Below, one piece after another: positions 25,026 through 31,643 of a DNA stretch of 37,123 nucleotides (within the stretch, counting starts at the first letter, position 1; every line of letters starts with the position of its first letter). The translations under genes and the position numbers were made by a program. Under the pieces are notes generated by a model that made no database searches, had not been told where the DNA came from, and saw only the letters and a program-made list of their open reading frames with translations. The stretch covers positions 1 through 37,123 of the forward strand of contig CALUTB010000014.1 in NCBI GenBank assembly GCA_944323575.1, read 5' to 3'. Source of the DNA: an uncultured Mailhella sp. Its GTDB lineage: Bacteria; Desulfobacterota; Desulfovibrionia; Desulfovibrionales; Desulfovibrionaceae.

Positions 25026-25694
25026 ATGAAGAGACTCGGTCTTTTGTCCATAGGCGAAACGCCTCGTCCGGATATTCTGTCCGTCATGCATCGGGAGCTT
25101 CCCGATACGGAACTTGTGGAATACGGCATTCTGGATGCTCTTGATGAAAAGCAGCGGCAGGCGCTGAAGCCCTTGCCGGGGGATTTTCCTCTGGTGTCCC
25201 GGAAACGGGACGGCTCGCAGTTCAGCCTGGGGAAAAGGCAGGCTGCCACGCTCATGGAACAAGGGCTTCGCCGTCTGTACGAGCAGGGAATAACGGTCGT
25301 TGTGCTGCTGTGCACTTGCCGTTTTTCGCTGAACATTCCGGATGGCATGCTGGTGGTGGAGGCAGGAAGAGTCATCGATGCTGCCCTTGAAGCGCTGGCT
25401 CGCGACGGCGTAACGGCGGGACTGCTTACCCCTCTTCCCGCTCAGGCCGACGAACTTGCCGAATACTATGCACATCTGCCCGGCCGCATGGTAACGGCCT
25501 CTGCATCTCCCTACGAAGACGTGCACCTTGCCGAAGCGGCTGCGGAGCGCCTTAAAGATGCGGATTTCGTCTTTCTGCACTGCATGGGATACACGGAGCC
25601 TTACAGAGCCGCTGTGCATCGCGTATGTGGGTGTCCCGTCATGCGTGCAGGCAGTCTTGTAGCACGCTTTACGGCTGAGTTGATGAACTTCTAG
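25026..25694 (+). CDS. AroM family protein, copy 3 (divergent)
   Basis: 222 residues, 12 nt after copy 2. It starts MKRLGLLSIGETPRPDILSV. Both cysteines are retained, C96 in CTCRF (where copies 1 and 2 have CTG) and C186 in HCMGY. The middle is diverged: FPLVSRKRDGSQF replaces HPVVTRLADGSSV, and the SGGKY/SGRKF loop is lost. The changes suggest a different substrate or a heteromeric partner rather than simple redundancy. Confidence 0.86.
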   Translation: MKRLGLLSIGETPRPDILSVMHRELPDTELVEYGILDALDEKQRQALKPLPGDFPLVSRKRDGSQFSLGKRQAATLMEQGLRRLYEQGITVVVLLCTCRFSLNIPDGMLVVEAGRVIDAALEALARDGVTAGLLTPLPAQADELAEYYAHLPGRMVTASASPYEDVHLAEAAAERLKDADFVFLHCMGYTEPYRAAVHRVCGCPVMRAGSLVARFTAELMNF

Positions 25695-25702
25695 GAGCAG
25701 GC

Positions 25703-26497
25703 ATGTTTTATCCCCGTATTGATGCAGACAAATGTGTCGGTTGTTCCGCATGTGTCAAGGTATGCCCTTCCTCTCAGCTTTGCCTGCGGGAAGGAAAGGC
25801 CGCCGTTTGTGCAGCGGTGCCTCGTCCCTGCCACGGATGCGGGCACTGCAGCGCTGTTTGTCCGCAGGATGCCGTCGGCATTTGGCAGGACGATCATGAA
25901 CTGGAAAAGCCTTCCGTGGAGTGCGGCAACTGGAGAATCCCTGCCGACAGACTTGCCGTTTTTCTCCAGATGCGTCGCTCCGTTCGCTTTTTCAGTCCGC
26001 GTCCGGTGGACAAGTCGTTGCTCCTTGAGCTGTTCGACAAGGTGCGTTGGGCACCTACGGCCTGCAACCGTCAGGATGTCGGCTGGCTGGTGCTGACGGA
26101 GCCTGATCTTAGGAAGCGACTGGGAGAGGCTATTGCCGAGTGGGCTTTGACATCGGAAAATTATCGGAGCATCGGAGAAGAGTATCGCCGCGGACATGAC
26201 ACGGCACTGCGCAATGCTCCGTGCGTCATTCTGGCTCATGGTCCGGCCGAGGTGCCGACCAGCGTTCAGGATTGTGCCGTTGCTCTGGAGGACATGGAAC
26301 TTTTGCTGGCCTCGGCCGGCCTCGGAAGCTGCTGGTCCGGTCTTGTCGCCCACATGGCTGCGGAACGCCCCGATCTGACGACGTTCCTCGGCATTGACGA
26401 GGAACGTCAAATTTTCGGCGGACTCATGGTGGGCTGGCCGGATGTGACATTCCGACGGGTACCGCCCCGCAAGGCTCCCGCCGTTGTATGGAAATAG
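25703..26497 (+). CDS. Ferredoxin-nitroreductase fusion protein
   Basis: 264 residues; AGGAG precedes the ATG, 8 nt after the third AroM. Two [4Fe-4S] binding motifs occupy the N-terminus: C11-x2-C14-x2-C17-x3-C21-P and C43-x2-C46-x2-C49-x3-C53-P. From about residue 75 follows a nitroreductase (FMN) domain with MRRSVRFFSPRPVDKSLL and RWAPTACNRQDVGWLVL. The later SAGLGSCWSGL is typical of the family. The protein would pass electrons from the clusters to FMN to reduce (or dehydrogenate) an electrophilic group. In an anaerobe this may feed on ferredoxin. Its place in the operon suggests a redox step on the imported compound. Confidence 0.9.
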   Translation: MFYPRIDADKCVGCSACVKVCPSSQLCLREGKAAVCAAVPRPCHGCGHCSAVCPQDAVGIWQDDHELEKPSVECGNWRIPADRLAVFLQMRRSVRFFSPRPVDKSLLLELFDKVRWAPTACNRQDVGWLVLTEPDLRKRLGEAIAEWALTSENYRSIGEEYRRGHDTALRNAPCVILAHGPAEVPTSVQDCAVALEDMELLLASAGLGSCWSGLVAHMAAERPDLTTFLGIDEERQIFGGLMVGWPDVTFRRVPPRKAPAVVWK

Positions 26498-26540
26498 GAA
26501 GAAGTTATGTCCGTGCGGAATGTGGAAGAAGTTATGTCCG
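26497..26540 (+). repeat. Direct 17-bp duplication carrying two ribosome-site/start units
   Basis: GGAAGAAGTTATGTCCG occurs at 26497-26513 and 26524-26540, separated by 10 nt. The 27-nt offset keeps the frame, so both copies can start the M20 protein, at residue 1 or 10. Confidence 0.85.
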
Positions 26541-27742
26541 CCCTGCTGGCGGATGAGAGGGTGCGGAAGGCGCTTGCTTTTCTGAAGGACGATCAGGAAA
26601 GAAAGATTCAGGAGCTGAAGGAAATGGTGGTCGTTTCCGGCGCTCCGCATACGGAGTCGGAAATCCGGTCTCCCATGTTTCTTTCCCGTCTGAAGCAGAA
26701 TGGTCTCAAGGACTGCTTTACGGATGCCGTGGGCAATGTTTTCGGCTTCATACACGGCAGGGATCAGGCACGCGTTCTGGTGGAGGCCCATTTGGACACC
26801 GTGTTCGGACCGGAAGTTCCTCTCAATCTTATTGAGGACGATGACGGTACGTTGCGCTGCCCCGGCATTTGCGACAATACGGCCTCCATGGCCACGGAAC
26901 TTTCCCTCATACGCGCGATTCTCGCCTGCGGCCTGAAGCCCGTGAAAACACTCATGCCGGGCGGGACGGTAGGTGAGGAGGCGCCGGGCGAGGCCCGAGG
27001 CGTGAGACATATTATGAAGACGCAGAAGAATCTTGCCGCATACGTCTGCCTTGACAGCGGTCATGATTTCGACGTCATCAGTTCGGCCGTTTCCTGCAAG
27101 CGTCACGAGATCACGCTGAAAGGCCCCGGCGGGCACAGCTGGAACAACTGGGGAAGAGTGAATCCCGTGCACGCCATAGGCCGGGCCATCTCCATGATGG
27201 CCGACATCGAACCCGTACGGTCTCCGAAGACGACATACAATGTCGGCGTGCTTCATGGCGGAACATCCGTCAATGCCATTGCGGCGCAGGCTTCCATGCA
27301 CATTGACATACGTTCTCTGGACGACAGCGAAAAAGCAGCCCTGGAGAAGCAGATTCTCGACTGCATCCGGCAGGCCGTCGATGAGGAAAACCGCCGACAT
27401 CCGGATTCCGCGCCGCTTATTCTGGAGGACCGTCCCTACGGCGACAAACCCGGCGGCAGCATTCCCGATGACGCCGTCATCGTTCAGGCGGCTCTAGCCT
27501 CGGCCAGAGCCGTGAACATCGAACGCAAGGTTTGCGCTCCGGCGAGCACCAATGCCAACTTTCCCATAAGCGCGGGAATCCCTGCGTTGTGCGTGAACAG
27601 CAACGGAGCATGCGGCAATCTTCACGCTCCGGACGAATGGTATGATCCTGAAAATGCCTGGAAGGGCGCTCAGGCGCTTTTGCTGCTCCTGTTTGCGCTG
27701 GCAGGTCTGGAGGGCGTGACGGAGCCTCTGCTGCAGGCATGA
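26507..27742 (+). CDS. M20-family metallopeptidase (second copy)
   Basis: 411 residues. Motifs: EAHLDTVF (H95, D97), GICDNTA (D123), GTVGEEAPG (E157, E158), GGHSWNNWG and GGTSVNAIAAQ, and a C-terminal CGNLHAPDEWYDPE. Metal and base residues are all present. M20 enzymes cleave amino-acid amides, including N-carbamoyl-amino acids, acyl amino acids and peptides. Next to DUF917 and AroM proteins, an N-carbamoyl or ring-opened product is plausible. The start is ambiguous: an exact 17-bp duplication (26497-26513 and 26524-26540) gives two GGAAGAA-ATG units 27 nt apart in frame. The first ATG is used here. It is a paralog of the protein at 13361. Confidence 0.92.
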   Translation: MSVRNVEEVMSALLADERVRKALAFLKDDQERKIQELKEMVVVSGAPHTESEIRSPMFLSRLKQNGLKDCFTDAVGNVFGFIHGRDQARVLVEAHLDTVFGPEVPLNLIEDDDGTLRCPGICDNTASMATELSLIRAILACGLKPVKTLMPGGTVGEEAPGEARGVRHIMKTQKNLAAYVCLDSGHDFDVISSAVSCKRHEITLKGPGGHSWNNWGRVNPVHAIGRAISMMADIEPVRSPKTTYNVGVLHGGTSVNAIAAQASMHIDIRSLDDSEKAALEKQILDCIRQAVDEENRRHPDSAPLILEDRPYGDKPGGSIPDDAVIVQAALASARAVNIERKVCAPASTNANFPISAGIPALCVNSNGACGNLHAPDEWYDPENAWKGAQALLLLLFALAGLEGVTEPLLQA

Positions 27743-27923
27743 CGGGAAGATGATGCAGGCATATGGTCGGCTGTGATTTTTGGAACGGCCCTGCCCGTCC
27801 GGAACCCGTCCGACTGCAATGGAACATGGCCCCGGAAAGATGTCCGGGACATTCCGGATGAGAAGAGTTTTTGTACTTTCCGTCCCTCCGGAATGAAGTC
27901 AACCCTTTCAAAGCGAGGTTGTT

Positions 27924-29048
27924 ATGAGCGGCATTATTCTCAAGTCCCAGCTTGATGTTGAAGATCTTACCTGGGGTGCCACGCTTCTCGGTGTAGGCGG
28001 GGGCGGAACCCCTGCGGAAGGACACAAGCTTCTGAGTCGTGAGATTGCGGCCAAGGGAAGCATTGAGTGTGTAGATCCCATGTCTCTTCCCGACGACGCG
28101 CTTACGGTCTGCGTGACCTTCATGGGCAACCGTGCGCCGCTCACCCCCGAACAGGAAGCACAGAAAAAGACCTTGGGGCTTACGGAATGGAAATATGAAA
28201 ACAACATGGTCGAGGCCGTGCGCTTTTTCGAGAAGATCATGAACCGGAAGGTTGAGGCCCTCATCATTCCCGAGCTCGGCGGTGCCAACACTCCCTCCCC
28301 CATCGCCACGGCTTCCATTCTCGGCATCAAGGCCGTGGATGCCGACTACTGCGGCCGTGCTCTGCCCGAAGTGGCCCAGTCCGGTTCCTGTCTCATGGGT
28401 GAGAGCATGACGCCCATCGTATCCGTGGATAAGTGGGGCAACAAGGCCGTTGTTTATGAAATCGTGAACGAGGCTCTGGGCGAACGTCTCGGCAAGATGC
28501 TGGCCGTTGCAGCATTCGGCAACACCGCTCTTGCTCTTTCTCCGGTTCCTGCTTCCGTCATGAAGAAGGCCACCGTGCACGGAACGGTCAGCGAATGCGT
28601 CGGCATCGGCCGCTGTGCTCGCGAAGCCAGGGAGGCGGGCAGGAACATGGTGGAAGCCGTCATGGCGCATACCGGTGCCAAAAAGCTTTTCCAGGGCCGT
28701 CTCGTTCGTGCGGAATGGAGCGTCAAGGACGGGTATCTGGACGGCTACAACACGTTTGAAGGCGAGGCCGAATTCAGCGGACACACGCTGCGTACCTGGT
28801 TCAAGAATGAGAACCACATAGCGTGGCTGGATGACAAGCCCTATGCCACGAGCCCCGACATGATCTGCCAGATCGAGTACAATCTCGGCCGTCCTCTCCT
28901 GAACAACGAGTGCAAGGAAGGACAGAGCTTCGTCATTCTGGGGCTGCCGGCCAGAGATCTGCATCTGCAGGACGGCCATCTGTCCATGCTCGATCCCCGT
29001 CATTACGGATTCGATATTGACTATCTGCCTTTGAAGGGACGGCTGTAG
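27924..29048 (+). CDS. DUF917 family protein, second copy
   Basis: 374 residues; AGGTTGTT precedes the ATG. It shares with the first copy VEDLTWGATLLGVGGGG, TFMGNRAPLTPEQEAQKK, PELGGANTPSPIATASILG, VDKWGNKAVVYE and the ending DPRHYGFDIDY, so these are clear paralogs. Unlike the first, it lies 181 nt after the preceding gene, and that gap could allow separate expression, though no strong promoter was found. It is followed by two hairpins that end the cluster. The two copies may form a heteromer or handle two related substrates. Confidence 0.87.
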   Translation: MSGIILKSQLDVEDLTWGATLLGVGGGGTPAEGHKLLSREIAAKGSIECVDPMSLPDDALTVCVTFMGNRAPLTPEQEAQKKTLGLTEWKYENNMVEAVRFFEKIMNRKVEALIIPELGGANTPSPIATASILGIKAVDADYCGRALPEVAQSGSCLMGESMTPIVSVDKWGNKAVVYEIVNEALGERLGKMLAVAAFGNTALALSPVPASVMKKATVHGTVSECVGIGRCAREAREAGRNMVEAVMAHTGAKKLFQGRLVRAEWSVKDGYLDGYNTFEGEAEFSGHTLRTWFKNENHIAWLDDKPYATSPDMICQIEYNLGRPLLNNECKEGQSFVILGLPARDLHLQDGHLSMLDPRHYGFDIDYLPLKGRL

Positions 29049-29061
29049 TCGGCGTTCAGCC

Positions 29062-29086
29062 CCGCGTTTTTCACGCGGCCGTTTTT
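29062..29086 (+). terminator. First of two terminators after the DUF917 gene
   Basis: Stem CCGCG/CGCGG with a short T-rich loop, then CCG and a run of six T. It begins 14 nt after the stop codon. Confidence 0.6.
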
Positions 29087-29094
29087 TCGGATCA

Positions 29095-29130
29095 GGGACG
29101 GCTCCTTGGGAGGAGCCGTCCCTTTTTTCT
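29095..29130 (+). terminator. Strong Rho-independent terminator closing island 2
   Basis: Perfect 11-bp stem GGGACGGCTCC/GGAGCCGTCCC with a 6-nt loop, followed by TTTTTTCT. It ends the LacI-regulated cluster and separates it from the oppositely oriented phage genes. Confidence 0.9.
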
Positions 29131-29204
29131 GTTTCCGGCATACTCCATGCCGAGCGTCGCGGCGTTTCTGTCGGCACGACCGGCCGAAGCCGGAGGGACC
29201 AGCG

Positions 29205-29273
29205 TCAACGGAGCGCGGAACGTTTCCCCGCCTCCGGATACGGATCCTTCATGTCGGCAATGAAATGCTGCAT
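29205..29273 (-). CDS. Tiny phage-frame peptide, coupled to the one before
   Basis: 22 residues, MQHFIADMKDPYPEAGKRSALR. The ATG at 29273 overlaps the stop of the 28-residue frame upstream (TGATG), which suggests translational coupling. It is too short to assign and could be a leftover of a truncated larger gene. Confidence 0.3.
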   Translation of the reverse strand: MQHFIADMKDPYPEAGKRSALR

Positions 29274-29359
29274 CAGGCATTTTCCGGCCGTCGTCCGTCC
29301 TCTTCCGTGCACTTCACGTCCATGTCGAGATATTTCTTCAGGTCCGGAGCCTGCCGCAT
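29273..29359 (-). CDS. 28-residue phage-frame peptide or truncated gene start
   Basis: It starts at 29359 (MRQAPDLKKYLDMDVKC), 8 nt after the stop of the gp15-like gene, then stops at 29273. It reads like the start of a soluble protein. In this phage type a large internal virion or transglycosylase-like gene often comes next, so this may be its truncated beginning or a genuine small late gene. Confidence 0.35.
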   Translation of the reverse strand: MRQAPDLKKYLDMDVKCTEEDGRRPENA

Positions 29360-29367
29360 GAGCTTTC

Positions 29368-30978
29368 TTATGCTTTCAGGCGCGGAGCGACGGGCCGGAT
29401 GCCGCTCTCCGGCTCCTGCCGGACCATGGGGGAAAGTTCCGGAGACGGATCGGAGCGCAGAAGCTCTTCCGCATGCTGCCCGAAGTCCATGCCCGCCTTC
29501 AGCGCGAGCACCTTGTCCTTCAGTTCATTGTCGTCCGGCTCTCTTCCCGAACGGACATCAGGATCGTTCTGAAGACCGCTGAAAATCCGCGCGCGCATGA
29601 CTTCCGGCGTCTGTCTGCCGAAAACGGCGTCAATGACCGCATCCGTGCGACTCTGCAGACAGGAGCGGCCGGACATGTAGGCAAGCACGCTCCGCCTGTC
29701 CCGGCCGTTCAGATCTAAATCCAGCATGAGCTTGGCGACCTGCCTGCCGTCCATCGTTCCCCCCGAGCGGTCGATGAGGGCACGTATTCTGCGTGCACCC
29801 AGCATGCTTGCCGGCGCATTGTTCCCTCCCTCGATGCCGTTCAGAACCTCGGCTTCCGCCCTGTCCTTCGTCTCCTTGTGAAAACCACCCGTGCGTATCA
29901 TGTTCAACCGGTCCGTCACGGTCATGCCGGGATTTTCCCGGAACGCCCGGTCCAAAAACGCCAGTTCCTCCGTCACGGAAACACAGCGCAGAAGCTCGCG
30001 CTCCTCCAGATCGCCGCGCACCAGAAGACGAACGGCGTCTCTCTGCTCACCGTCCATGTTCTCCGTCAGCTTGTACATACCCGCCATCCGCTCTTCGAGC
30101 GTCGCCTCTTCCGGCAGATCGTCGAGCTGCGTCAGCACCCGACGTCCGGCATCCTCCACGGCCTGTTTCCTGCGGTCCGCTTCGAGCCGCGCCGCCTCGG
30201 CCCGCCGTCTGGCATCAAGCGCGGCGGCATGATGGCGTATGCGTTCGTTCACGCTGCCTGCGCTTTCGCCGAGCACGGGAGCGAATCTTTCGGCAGCGCG
30301 GGAGGCTCCGGCGATGTCGTCATGATTGAGATGGCCGTCGATCACGCCGAAAGCCGCGCTTTTGCGCACGTCGTTCAGCACGGCGGTATTGTCGAGTCCC
30401 GGACGCATGGCGTTCACCATGCCTTCCAGATTGCCGAAGCTGTACTCCAGCCACTCGTCGTTGTCGTAGTTCTGCGACACCTGATTCCGAAAGTCGGAAA
30501 GCGCGCCCTCGAACACCGAGGCATTCCACGCCTCGCGCTGCTCGTTGCCGTATCTTCTGCCCTGTTCGGCAAAGTGCAGCACGCTTCCTGCGGCCTGCCG
30601 CTCGAACTCTTCGGCAAAGGCGCCCTGAAAGCCGCCCTCCTCCAGATACTTCTGCGCCCGCTCCCCGGCAAACGAGGCAAAGTGCCGTTCCGCATCCACG
30701 GCCGCTTCGCCCCGGTTTTCCTGCATATAGCGGTCGCGCTCCGCGGAAAGATCGGCGTTCAGCTTCTGGAGCGACTGCGACACGCGGGCCGTCTCGTCGG
30801 AAACGTACCGTTTCACGGCAAGGTCGGTCAACTCTCCCCCGACATCGAGCAGCGAGGAAAGAACCCGTGTTTCGGCAAAATCCGCCGCATGGCCCACGGA
30901 AGGAAGCGCATTGCCGCTCTGCACGCCGGGAACCTGCACGGCGCGGGGTACGTTGTCATAGGTACGCACGCGGATCAT
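29368..30978 (-). CDS. Phage internal virion protein (T7 gp15-like position)
   Basis: 536 residues from the ATG at 30978, with AAAGGAGG upstream. Long helical, highly charged protein: MIRVRTYDNVPRAVQVPG, then a coiled-coil-like block (SQSLQKLNADLSAERDRYMQ) and repeated Ala/Arg/Glu helices. The C-terminal half (about residues 350-480) has globular segments such as MTVTDRLNMIRTGGFHKETK. No signal peptide or membrane span. The order tail-tubular A, tail-tubular B, small Ala-rich virion protein, then this one matches the late operon of podoviruses. The protein is probably an internal or ejected virion protein. The identification rests on order and architecture more than on motifs. Confidence 0.7.
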   Translation of the reverse strand: MIRVRTYDNVPRAVQVPGVQSGNALPSVGHAADFAETRVLSSLLDVGGELTDLAVKRYVSDETARVSQSLQKLNADLSAERDRYMQENRGEAAVDAERHFASFAGERAQKYLEEGGFQGAFAEEFERQAAGSVLHFAEQGRRYGNEQREAWNASVFEGALSDFRNQVSQNYDNDEWLEYSFGNLEGMVNAMRPGLDNTAVLNDVRKSAAFGVIDGHLNHDDIAGASRAAERFAPVLGESAGSVNERIRHHAAALDARRRAEAARLEADRRKQAVEDAGRRVLTQLDDLPEEATLEERMAGMYKLTENMDGEQRDAVRLLVRGDLEERELLRCVSVTEELAFLDRAFRENPGMTVTDRLNMIRTGGFHKETKDRAEAEVLNGIEGGNNAPASMLGARRIRALIDRSGGTMDGRQVAKLMLDLDLNGRDRRSVLAYMSGRSCLQSRTDAVIDAVFGRQTPEVMRARIFSGLQNDPDVRSGREPDDNELKDKVLALKAGMDFGQHAEELLRSDPSPELSPMVRQEPESGIRPVAPRLKA

Positions 30979-31003
30979 CGGAACAACCTCCTTTGTTCGG
31001 GCA

Positions 31004-31642
31004 TCAGTGTCTGACGGCCGTGGACGTCCAGCGGCCGAGGGCGCGGTCGAAGAAGGGATTTTCGGCCGTTTTTGCGGCGGAACCGGTTCTGAGCGCGCCG
31101 GAAGCACCGCCGAAACCGCCGGCCAGGGCATAGGTGCCGAGTCCGGAGGTCAGGCCGGAGAGACCGGCGGTGAGCAGCGTGGAACCGAGTCCCTGTACCG
31201 TGCTCTTGTAGTAGCTGGCCTGAGCGTCGTAGTTTTTTGCTCCGGTCAGGGCGGCGTTCACGTTCCGGCGGGCGGCCCACTCGCTCACCGCCTTCCGATA
31301 GCGGTTGTCTCCCACGTCCTGCGCGTAGCGGGAGGCATTGCCCTTCATGACGTCCATGGCGCTGCCGGAACTCATGTCCACGCCGAGCGCGCCGAACGAC
31401 GCCGCGTTGCCCGCCTGAAGATCGGCGTACTGCCGCGTCAGTGCGTTTCGTTCCCTGTCGAGGTTCTCAGACTCGATGCGTCCCTGTTCGGCCGCGATCT
31501 TCGCCTGATTGCGGGCCTGCTGCGCCTGCGCTTCGGCGATGCCTGCCCTATGCTTCGCCTGCTTGTTCCGTGCGTCGGCATCGGCAATGCCGGACAGGGC
31601 CGAAAGACCGCCTGCCGCAAGAGCCAGAGTCATGGCACCCAT
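31004..31642 (-). CDS. Phage internal virion protein (T7 gp14-like position)
   Basis: 212 residues. The ATG at 31642 follows GGGAGG and lies 1 nt after the stop of the tail-tubular B-like gene. It begins MGAMTLALAAGGLSALSGIA (hydrophobic) followed by a Gln/Ala/Arg coiled coil (HRAGIAEAQAQQARNQAK). It then continues GVDMSSGSAMDVMKGNASRY, and near the end come Gly-rich hydrophobic stretches (LTAGLSGLTSGLGTYALAGG). This amphipathic, Ala-rich layout is typical of ejected virion proteins of podoviruses. Confidence 0.75.
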   Translation of the reverse strand: MGAMTLALAAGGLSALSGIADADARNKQAKHRAGIAEAQAQQARNQAKIAAEQGRIESENLDRERNALTRQYADLQAGNAASFGALGVDMSSGSAMDVMKGNASRYAQDVGDNRYRKAVSEWAARRNVNAALTGAKNYDAQASYYKSTVQGLGSTLLTAGLSGLTSGLGTYALAGGFGGASGALRTGSAAKTAENPFFDRALGRWTSTAVRH

Positions 31643-31643
31643 A

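Noticed and set aside
25691-29177. Two minus-strand frames of more than 560 codons over the nitroreductase, M20 and DUF917 genes
   Set aside because: Both are antisense to strongly supported genes and show low-complexity shadow translation.
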